Assembly: GCA_027422505.1 (NCBI GenBank) | Contig: JAPQWV010000337.1 | Location: 496,001-560,000 of the forward strand | Reading direction: 5' to 3' | Length of the DNA: 64,000 nucleotides | Origin: Craterostigma plantagineum | Lineage: Eukaryota; Streptophyta; Magnoliopsida; Lamiales; Linderniaceae | Shown here: one piece after another, positions 47,993 to 57,394 of the stretch | Layout: each line of letters opens with the position of its first letter | How positions within the stretch are numbered: position 1 is the stretch's first letter | Notes under the pieces: model-generated | Seen by the model: the letters and a program-made list of their open reading frames with translations, nothing else | Databases searched by the model: none | What the model was told of the DNA's origin: nothing | Made by a program: the position numbers and the translations under genes

Positions 47993-48478
47993 CTATGACA
48001 CTCTCAAAACATTTAAGACGGAGGCATGGATCTTGCTGTGAACTTCTCCATAGATAATCTCGTACACTCGTCGGAACGGCTGGAAAGAGGAGCGCCTAGA
48101 AGTGAACTTCTCCAACGATAATCCGGTCTTATATCGAGACAACGAGAAGAGGAGCACGGCCTTGGGTTCGAATTCCATAACCATGAACTTCTTCAAATCG
48201 ATAATCTCTGAAACCTCTCTAGGGAATAAGAGAAAAGGAGCATGGTATCGGCCCGATAACGAACAAGAAGAACTTCGCCCCTTAGATAATCTCTCAGCCT
48301 CATAGAGAATCGGAGCTTCAGCTTGAGCAAGTGCAGACGAATATAAAAAAAAATATAGGATGAGAATGAAAAGACGAAAGAGAAAAATTCCGGAGAAAAG
48401 GAGAACGACAAAGAAACGGAAGATGACATAAAGCCTATTTTTCCCAAATATTAACCTTCCCTTCAAAGTCAGAGCCAA
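47993..48478 (-). CDS. Antisense ORF overlapping a tandem repeat, doubtful
   Basis: 161 codons on the minus strand with one hydrophobic segment near the N-terminus (VIFRFFVVLLFSGIFLFRLF). Its C-terminal two thirds is the translation of the four-copy repeat at 48040-48330, which alone could keep the frame open. I do not recognise it. If the antisense region is a gene, this piece would lie upstream of 47440-47954; otherwise it is a by-product of the repeat. Confidence 0.25.
   Translation of the reverse strand: MALTLKGRLIFGKNRLYVIFRFFVVLLFSGIFLFRLFILILYFFLYSSALAQAEAPILYEAERLSKGRSSSCSLSGRYHAPFLLFPREVSEIIDLKKFMVMEFEPKAVLLFSLSRYKTGLSLEKFTSRRSSFQPFRRVYEIIYGEVHSKIHASVLNVLRVS
48040..48330. repeat. 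Four degenerate 64-85 bp tandem units in the element 2 spacer
   Basis: Units begin GAACTTCTCC, GAACTTCTCC, GAACTTCTTC and GAACTTCGCC at 48040, 48104, 48185 and 48270. Each has a GATAATC box about 13-16 bases later and closes with a purine-rich GAGGAGC/GGAGC string. Confidence 0.8.
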
Positions 48479-51006
48479 AATTAAAATCCCTCAAAGTCCC
48501 TTTGATTCTAAATCGACGGTCTCTTGCAAAGGCAAAATGATTAAAAGCGCATCGATCACAGGTATTTTGACTTAATATGACATGTGTTGACTTGAGCGAT
48601 ATAAATATAAAATTCCTAGTTAAAAGAGTGCTAGAGCGAACCTAGTGAGAGTTGTGGAAATGGATCATTCTTTGAATCTAGGACTTTAGTTTGCTGACAT
48701 GACTTGACGGCATTTAATCTTTCAACTGTCGTATGAATTTTTAGGCGTGACATAGATCGTAGCAAAATAATCTGACCCGATAGTATTAAAAATATTAGTA
48801 TACATAAAAAAAATAATAAAAATAATAATATAGTTTTAATCGCACATTTTGACATGCAATAGATTTTTGCATTCGAATTGAATTGATAAAAATGCGAATA
48901 TTTTTTCTTGCTCATACCCTTGCGCGAAATCACAGTTACATGAATAGGGGAACTAGGCTAATCTTGATAAATCGCGTGTTTTTAATAAGTGTCTCTTTGA
49001 TTGATTTATCTGCTTATTTGATGAATCAATTGAGATGCATTATTCGAGGGGGGGCATTTACAAAATTTATGTCTTGAGCTCCAAATATTTTTGATGATTC
49101 TTCTCTAAATGTTGCAGAATCGATCTAAATTTTCCCGTACCATGCACCTCAATGAGAAGGACTTCACGAATTTACAGGATTTGGTGCACATGCCAATGGT
49201 TTAAATTTTGGTTGGTTAAATATTTGGATCATCAACGTGTTTCATGAATTTGATTTTAACCAATTTATCTCAAAAATTTTCAAGGGGAATCAAATAAAAT
49301 AAAAATAATTGGTTCCAAAATTAACTCTAATATTTTCGACATCCGTTGCTTTAAGCCTTGCAGGTTTATAAAATGTGAAGAATAAGCCAGATGTCATCAA
49401 ACAGAATTACAGGGAGTTAATTGCTTTTATTTTCATACATAGGGGGAGCAATTATGTGATTTACTCGAAAACTTTGGATCAATCTGAAAATACAGAGAAC
49501 CTTGCTATCGAGAAATTTAGGCAAAACTCGTAGTTTTCTCTTACAGATTCTCGAGCGAAAATTTATTTGGGACCAAGTTGTAATTTTCGTTTGCATACTA
49601 ACGAGAAAAAATTAAACAGGAACCAAATGAAATTTATCGATCGAAATTTGTCGCGAGGAAAATTATACAGTTACCATAGGAAATTTCTCGATCGTAAGTT
49701 TCTCGATCGCAAATAGTAACGGGCTTAGAAATTCTTAAGTGTCGAAAAACGTCTAATCAGCCCATTAAAGTACTTAATGCTTGAAGATGGAAATCCCTAA
49801 ATACACGCTAAAACCCTCGATCGCAAAATTCAACAGTCAAAATTCTCGTGCGAAAAACTTTTTCTCTCAAAAGACGAACGCAAAACTCTTCAAATATTTC
49901 GATTTTTCCTCTGATTTTCGTCTTTAGAAGGTAGAATTGACTTCTTGTAGGGATTATCGTGTGTTTAAACTTCATGTGCATCTGTACTTAAAACATTTCG
50001 CTTGATTCTGTGTTCATTTCTCGACTGTTCATATTCTGAGAACTCGAAAGCTTATATGCAGCATTTTAGGCCAATATCCAAGTATATTCTAGGTTAAAAT
50101 CTGCATATTAGGATAGTTTCGAAGTCTCTTGATCGTTTTATGGTAGATTGTGTTGATTCTCTGCGTTATTTGAGTTCGATTGAAAGAACGACTAAAACTG
50201 GGATTTTATCATTTGAAGGCGTCGAAGAACTTTTTCGCTTGCAAACAGTGTCAATTGATTTTCAATTGTTCTACTGTTTGCACTGTAAACGTTTTTCGAT
50301 CGATTAACTTTTTGACTTAGTTGTTAAGAAAGATAACGTATATTGAAAAATAATTACAATCGAGAATTTGAATTTGGATTTTATGCGAGCGAAAAGATTA
50401 CTGAACGAAATAGATCTAATAGATGCAAAATAAGTTTCGAGCGCAAAACACAATAATTTTGATTTATTCTCGCTGTCAATTTTTCTCGATCGTAAAATTC
50501 CATAGCGAAAAACTATTTCGAAATCAAAATACTTTCGCGCTCGATGAAAAAACATTATTCACGCGCGAAAAATTTCTCGATCGTAAATTTACGCGGAACT
50601 TGATTTTCTCGATCGTAAATTTACACGAAAATTTTTCTCGATCGTAAAATTTCTCGGCTACAGTATCACACGTTAAGTTCAACACTAGGTAAAATTTCCT
50701 AAGTCCTTTACACTGTAGCTGACCCTAGTAAATAAAATTTTCGATCGAAAAAAATTAACGGAGATTTTAATTGGAAATCAGCACTTAAGAACACAATTGA
50801 AACTTCAATTTTGCATGCGAAAAACTTCACGGAGTGAACTGTGGTGATAAACCTTCATATGATTTATATACATATGTCGAAATGTCCTTATTATCTTCAA
50901 TGTTCACTCTCGTATACCTATGTGCCAATTCATATACTCTTCAAAATTAATTTGGACTTGATTTAAATCTCGAATTAATGGTTTACATTAATGAATTGTT
51001 TTTCAG
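48479..51006 (+). other. Element 2 spacer between pol and the extra ORF
   Basis: No convincing gene. Between about 49540 and 50660 the text is filled with CTCGATCG-cored strings (TTTCTCGATCGTAAA at several places between 50480 and 50650, GATCGAAATTT, CGATCGCAAA). Purine tracts at 49042 (GAGGGGGGGC) and 49440 (AGGGGGAGC) look like extra polypurine tracts. An acceptor-like TTTTTCAG ends exactly before the ATG at 51007. Confidence 0.7.
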
Positions 51007-54000
51007 ATGGATCACTATCCTATGTACAATCACATCTACGAAAAGTCCCTGTACCTCAGTGTACAAGACACTAATTTCCAGCTCAACATGACGACCTTTC
51101 GGTGTCCAGACGAGATTATGGTGTCTATACTACAAGGCCATCCTCTGTGGCATGCTCTGACGGTGACGGCCTCAGTGCCTATGGTCTACCTTCAACAATT
51201 TTGGGGAATGATCAAGAGCCACGTTATTGAAGGGGCATACAGCTTCACAACGGTGATAGGGACGAGGCACATAAATTTGAACAAGAATGACTCCGGTCTC
51301 ATTCTCGACCTCCCCTACAACCCGAACTACGACCCCCTTCCAACTAATGCGGAGATAGTATGTGACTTCCTTCAGCTGGGATACCGACCGCCACTCACCA
51401 AACTCGCACATATGCAGAGCAACGGGATTCCTCATCCGTGGAAGACATTGTTTGGGATCATCATCAAATGTCTATCCCCGAAGCACGCAGACTTCGACAA
51501 AGGCAACGGCAACATTCTGAGGATTTTCCATGGAATTGTCTTCTCACGAAATTACGATTTCGCTCAACTGATCTGGAATGATCTAGCCGAGCAGATCAGG
51601 CAGAAGGAAAATAAACGCTCAAAGAATGTGACATACGCCCGGTGGTTCTCCGTCATCATTCGACAATACATGGAGTTGCACGAGCAGAACATTCCCCGTC
51701 TACCTCCTGGAGGGAATTACCAACCACCGCGACTGCAATTTTTCATAATCCAAAACTAACGGACTTGGACCAGCCTTCAATGACCATACCGTTCGAGTTG
51801 CTACGTCTCGCCGACCCCACGGGAGACATTTATAGAGCATACTACCGGGAGAATCATCTGGCGGAACAGATGATTAGAGGGCCCCCGACAGACTTCGCTG
51901 TTAGCCCTCAACAACACCACTCTAGCACTGAGGACACTTTGATCGATGCTGTGGCCCAGGAGCTAGAGCAGGAGACTCCAACTCAGGACGTGCAAATCCC
52001 TGACGATGATGCCACGTTGATTGATCTTGTGGCAACAGAGTTGGAACAAGAGGCCCCTACGAAAACACTCCAAGTGGAAGTGCCAGTCCATGTAGGCGTG
52101 CTCGAAGAGCCCATTGAAGAGGTTCTTCAACAAGTAGCACAGCCCGAGGCGGAAATGAGGCAAAGCTCACTTCCACTGGTGACGGAACAGGCCCGTGAGG
52201 ATGTTGAACGTGAACCATCCCCTCACACAGCCACCTCATCAGACACTGAGTCAGGTGAGGAGATCCAACTAATAAGACGGACTCCAAGACGATTGAGCAT
52301 ACAACTTGAGTCCCTCTTCACCACCGTCACCACTACGTCAGACACGACACCAGTCATCACTCCAAGTGTCGTGGCCGAGATTCAGACTCCTACTACTACC
52401 GGCCCGACATCGAAATGTCTGATGTACAGGTTCAATCTGATCCTGTCGAAACACCCATAGAGAAGAATCTTCAAGATTTGACTCAAGGATTGGGTGGAAG
52501 TCTCGGACAGTCACAACCTCTAGTGACTAGGAGCCAACCTGAGGAGCCGGTGTCTGCTCAAGGGTTGCTAACAGGCAACATCAGTCGACCTGGCCCATCT
52601 TCGACGAAGGCGTCCGTTCAGTTCATCACTGAAGCCCAATTCTAGTCCGCGCTCTCTACAACCATCAAATCTCTAGAGGACAAAATGATGGAGAGAATGC
52701 TAGCTGGCATCGAGACGTCCCAGCGTGACACTGAGAAAGCACCCGTCTCAGAGGGCCCTTCAGCACGAACCCACTCAACCCCACAACCCACACCCATTGA
52801 CCCACTAGCCGACTCTTCAATCCTTATCAACCCATACACCATTCCCATCACCCAGCTCCACAACATCCTTCTCGCCCGCCTTATCAGCCTTCCCACCCGA
52901 ACGCCTCAGGAAGAATCTCTCTACAGGCGTCTGGTGGACCACCCCGAGCCACTCACTCAAACGTGCCAAGGTCAAAGCTCCCACACCCGGCGTCGACATG
53001 ACGATCCAAACGATCAAGATCGTCATGAGGGGGAGAAACGACCTAGGACCTCATCAAGTGGCCAAGGTGAAGGCCAAGGACAAGGCTCAGGCACAGTTCA
53101 GACAAGCGCTGGAGCAGGCCAAACCCAAACCACCACCCAAACAACCCATACCACGCACCGCACCACCACTCTAACACATATAGACCCACCATCCTTCAGC
53201 GTAAGAACGCCTCTGCCCACACCTACGACACTCACAAGCCCCTTGCTTCCGGAAGAAGAAGCAAGTGCCGCCATGCTTGTAGCACTGGCGCAAACCCAAG
53301 CTACTCCCTCTGTAGCTCCAGATCAACCGGGGTCCGGGCCCTTCAGGACATGGTGTCAATCCACATGAGTTCCTCGAATCATATTCGAAGGACAGTGGGC
53401 GACCCATTATATGCCCGAGGAGCATCAAGTGCAACGGCTCAAGGAAGTTCGACAAATTTTGCAACAAGCTTCGGTCGACCTCGTGTTGATAGAAGACGAC
53501 GAACTTCAGGAAGGTGTAGACCATGAACAAGATCCCACAGGGCTTTCAGAACTGATCACGCAACGAGCGGTTTTCCCCACAAGACAAATGCCAGGGATAG
53601 TTCGGATCGACACGCCTTGGGAGAATATTCGAATATAGATACCTTTCCTTGAAGAAGTCCGTGAAAATATTTGGAGGTCACCGGACAAAGTCAAGAAGCC
53701 GAACGAGTTTGAGCTGAGAGGTATTTCTCATTGGGATCAGCAAAAGAGAATGACATATCTCTGGATGCTAACCCATCTCGGACCGGATGTGAGGATGTAG
53801 ATGACTAAAGCACAAGCAAGGAACCATTATAAGAGTCTATCTCCCATATGCCAGCTACTAAGCGTCTACTGCGCCAAAGAAGGACTTCCAACACCGTTCC
53901 ATGCAATCGAGAGAGTAGACAGAACTCGAGACGAACTCAGCGAGAGCGACCTACCCTACCTTTCTTACGAGGAGGTGTACCGTCTCTACCAGTTCTACGT

Positions 54001-54527
54001 AGAGAAGTACAACCTCAAGGCTTCGTAAAGAAAGAAGGACTCGAGGGACTCTACCGGTTCATGATGCGCCAAGTCAAGTACTTCGCCGCACACGACCTTC
54101 AGATGGCTCTGAAGAGCAACATGAAGAAGGTCAACATGACCGCTCCACTCAACAAAGGACCTGAGATCGAAGGGCTTCCCAACAATCACGTGCACATCAG
54201 CTCAGTCCTAGGCGTCACCTACCACAATCCTCTCGCAAAGAAGACTAGGATGGTGCTGAAGACTGAGATTCTGTAGCGCTCAAGGTCATCAAGAAGAACA
54301 TAGAGCAGAGGTTGGAAGAGATCAACAGAGAGACAATGCTGAGGATCCACCGGTTTGTGAGAGAACAGCCGCTCATATTGGGACTACTAGATGATATCGA
54401 GGAGCGTCTAGAGCTAAGGAACACGCTCAGGAACTTTGAGCATGCGCTGGGCTTGCGCAGGTCGTACTATGCTCGACGAGGACAGATAGCGCGGAAGAGA
54501 AATCAAGTACAAAGGGGGAGAATGTAG
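51007..54527 (+). pseudogene. Additional ORF (aORF) of element 2, function unknown
   Basis: The first frame (51007-51759) begins MDHYPMYNHIYEKSLYLSVQ directly after a TTTTTCAG. It includes HALTVTASVPMVYLQQFWGM, GLILDLPYNPNYD and VTYARWFSVIIRQYMEL. VP.VYLQQFW resembles extra proteins I recall behind pol in copia elements of several eudicots. The middle (51760-53370) is Ser/Thr/Pro/Gln-rich and probably disordered. The C-terminal part (53411-54527) is helical and charged (HQVQRLKEVRQILQQASVDL, YLSYEEVYRLYQFYVEKY, ARRGQIARKRNQVQRG). Frames change near 51740, 52440, 52645, 53370, 53640, 53800, 54020 and 54280. I see no signal peptide or membrane segment, so an envelope role is unsupported despite the env-like position. 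Confidence 0.65.
54511..54522 (+). promoter_or_regulatory. Polypurine tract of element 2
   Basis: AAAGGGGGAGAA abuts the 3' LTR, overlapping the end of the aORF; it primes plus-strand synthesis and confirms orientation. Confidence 0.88.
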
Positions 54528-54799
54528 AATATCAATTTTAATTGTGCTTTGATTCATTAGATGTCTTCGTAGATTGTGGCTTTTATTGTATTTGTCCTTA
54601 GTTTACGACTTATTTGTCATTTTGTACCGAGCTTGTTTGGTATAAATACATTTGTAAACATTGAGCTTAATAGAGAAGATTTAGAATTTGATCCGAAAGG
54701 CTTGCAATTCGATTTCTAGAGAGAGAAACAAAAATATCTTCTCTCACTACTCGAGATTCTCTCAAAAGCTCTCCAAGAAGGTTTTCGATCGAAATCTCA
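54523..54799 (+). repeat. 3' LTR of element 2 (with TATA box)
   Basis: Matches 39386-39664 apart from two indels. TATAAATACA at 54641-54650 is the likely TATA box; it is absent from the 5' copy. Confidence 0.85.
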
Positions 54800-56116
54800 A
54801 TCTATGCAATTCTGGATTCCTTTAGAATTCATGCCTAGGATCATAGAGTTGATTATTAGGACCTAACAAAATTGATACTCCAGCTGTACTTACTCAACGA
54901 AAACCCCAATACACTAATATCTAAAATATAATCTCAAACACTCCTCACATTGTTAACCCCATGATACTAACCACTTCACCTGGCTCGACGATAGTCATGA
55001 GAACTTTCCTAGATTCATTAATTAAATAAATACTATTTCAACAACTAAGATCGAAACCCTATATACTTAATTAAACTATCCACTTGGAAACTTACGAAAA
55101 CTATTAGGTGTTAGATAGCCTAACTAATTGCCATATGAACCCCCGAGAACTTTCAAAGTTATATCTATAAATACCTAAAATTTTTCCTCAAATAATACAA
55201 CTGCCGTAAACTTTCAAACACATTAAGTTCTAATTTTTCGAAACCTTCCTAAGCTTAAACTAAATCAAACCCTAGTTAGTAATACAGTACCCACCTTTAA
55301 AGATTTCAGCTATTATTGTACTACCGAAAACTGCTCCTATAAGACCAACAACATGCACTTAACATAACCATCAAAGTGTTAATCCTAACAATTAAGGTCA
55401 TACAAATATCATATAATTCGTTTCAACATATATGAAAGTCTCATAAAGTCACAGAAACTTCACACAAATAATCATATAGAAATTGAGACCACAATTAACG
55501 GATTTAATTATTAGGGATTACGTGTTGCAGATGAAATTTCACCTACCTCACTTCGAAAAATCAAACTTTCGACTTGGCTAAAGCTTCTATGTTTGTTGAG
55601 TGCTCGTTCTCACTTCGACAGTTTCTGCTTGGTGTATTTCCCTTGTCGTGAATAAGGGTTTTTCCCCACTTAGAGTTCATAATATATTAGATATATATGA
55701 ACATTTCGATTTTTTGTGATGATGACTAGTTGGTGCGTAATCTTTCCTCTCATGCTAAGTAATATTTCGTTCCTTATGTCTTATGTTTTATTAATTTTCA
55801 TACTTATCTCTTTAGTCTTTATTAATATATAAATATATATATACATCTATACATGGACGTATCCAAGGGTCACCACTAATTCACCCGAAACTTGGCTCCA
55901 TTGTTCGAATTACTCCTTAATTATTTCGACCATTTCTCATGTTCGGGTACTTCTATATTGACCATGAGATCTTATTAATTTATTTCTATAGCTTTTCGAA
56001 TTTTATAATTTGTATTTTCACTCCAGGTTTCGAATTCTTTCTTAACAAAATTTCTAATCGACATTATTACTCTGCTACTTACATCCGTAATCCCCGTATT
56101 AAATTTTACGAGTATT

Positions 56117-56412
56117 TGTTAGGAATATTTTAGAAGTGTCCAAAATATTAATTCTAAGTCTTGCAATTTCTTTTCAATGTATTTTATAGATGCTTTATTT
56201 ATGTTAGTGGGTTGTATTTGTAATAGGCTTGTTAGGGGCCCAATGGGCTTAAATACCTCACAAGGTATTTAAGCTTAAACCCTAACACTCATTAATCTAA
56301 GTTTTCATTTTGCAAATCTCACAAGTATTCAACACTAAACCTCTAAAGTACACTATTCACATTCTACGAAGGTTTAATCTGTTGATTTGTTCTTGGATAA
56401 TCTGGAATTACA
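56117..56412 (+). repeat. 5' LTR of element 3 (296 bp)
   Basis: TGTTAGGAATATT...GGAATTACA, with TG/CA ends, two bases before the primer site. Same length as the element 1 LTR. Confidence 0.87.
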
Positions 56413-56414
56413 AG

Positions 56415-56426
56415 TGGTATCAGAGC
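56415..56426 (+). promoter_or_regulatory. Primer binding site, initiator-Met tRNA type (element 3)
   Basis: TGGTATCAGAGC, complement of the initiator Met tRNA 3' end. Confidence 0.94.
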
Positions 56427-57394
56427 AAGCGTGTAGGTGAGGAAACTTCATTGCAAGTTTGTTTGCATCGTCAATATAAGTTATTGATTTTTCAAGCATT
56501 CAGTTCAAAGCTTTGTTTCGTGGGTTTAAGTTTTGTCTCTGAGGATTTTCTGCAACTTGAACGGCTGACTGGTTTCTCTATGTTCTGAGAACTACTGATT
56601 CTGTTTCTGTCAATTTGCGTTAAATTTCTGGATTTCTGCTGGAGTATTTGAAGAACAGCTTTGTTGTTTGGCCTGCTTTTGAGTGTGCGAACGGCACTTA
56701 AGTTGGACTTGAATTCGCAGATTCTAAATTCGCAATTCAGTTTCACGAATTCAAGTTGAGGACCGACTGTGACTTGAAGGAATCAAGTCAACCCGCAAAA
56801 TATTTTCTCAATTTTGTGAAACTTAAGTTTGCGAATCAAGAAATACTCACTGCCACATTTCGCGAATCGCATCTCTGAGAGAAATTTCACGAACTCCTTG
56901 ATTCCCCTTTTGCGAATTCCTGAAAGTTCGCGAACCAGAGAAGAGAAGAATTTTGCGAACTTCGTTGCCCGCAGACTTTCGCGAATCCAGTTGAAGAAGA
57001 TTTGCGAACTCACTCTTCGCATAATTTGCGAACGCATTTGAAGAAATTTCACGAACCTCAACTCCATTAGAAATTCGCGGACTTGTTCCACTTTTGCGAA
57101 CTCATTTTCATTTTGCGAACTTGGACAATCGTACATGTCACTGGACATTTCGCGAATCCTACATTAATTTGCGAATCATTGACATCTTGCGAACTTGATT
57201 TGGTCTCGATAAAGTACGTTCGTAAACACATATCGCAATCCTCACATTACAAAATCCACGACTCTGAACAAAATTCCACGAACACATTTTTCCAGTCAAA
57301 GTCAAAGACTGAAGTTTTAGACTTTGAATCAATTTCATTTCAAATTAACCTTTCCTCACATTACACGTTAACGATCATATCCAGAACACAAGCA
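56427..57394 (+). other. Element 3 untranslated leader with repeated TTGCGAAC / TTCGCGAA motifs
   Basis: About 970 bases without a credible gene. From 56710 to 57290 the strings TTTGCGAAC, TTTCGCGAA, TTCACGAAC and ATTCGCGG recur every 15-40 bases. Reading frames open through this part only because of the repeats. Confidence 0.75.

Larger units (their letters stand above)
39386..54799 (+). mobile_element. Sirevirus-like Ty1/copia retrotransposon, element 2 (15.4 kb, with extra ORF)
   Basis: LTRs at 39386-39664 and 54523-54799. Between them: leader with nested LINE, gag, pol, a 3.7 kb spacer with an antisense ORF, an additional sense ORF, and a polypurine tract. It lies inside a gypsy LTR. I cannot find a clean target duplication: the flanks are AAATT and ATCTA. 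ATCTACATGC on the left resembles ATCTATGC on the right, which may be a decayed trace. All genes carry several frameshifts and stops, so the copy is old. Confidence 0.88.
38111..56116 (-). repeat. LTR of a second gypsy family, split by the second Sirevirus-like copia
   Basis: Parts 38111-39385 and 54800-56116 together make about 2.6 kb. The left end (TGTGGCGACCCCCAC, GGCGGATTTTCGCAACGTAAG) and right end (CCCGTATTAAATTTTACGAG) match both ends of the Tekay-like LTR at 20952-23823, in the same orientation. Internal matches include CTCCACAGGTCGC, CCGTGGAG and AAACCCTGAGC. The expected final ACA is missing because element 3 starts there. Whether this is a solo LTR or the 3' LTR of a full element continuing beyond 64000 cannot be decided. 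The left half truncates or follows the LINE 3' end. Confidence 0.8.

Noticed and set aside
51007..54527. Envelope protein
   Set aside because: Position fits an env-like gene, but no signal peptide, membrane segment or cleavage pattern is visible.
39376..54805. Target duplication for element 2
   Set aside because: Direct flanks AAATT and ATCTA differ; the ATCTACATGC/ATCTATGC resemblance is not adjacent to the left LTR.
38111..56116. Solo LTR
   Set aside because: Cannot be told from the 3' LTR of a full gypsy element because element 3 covers the right border.
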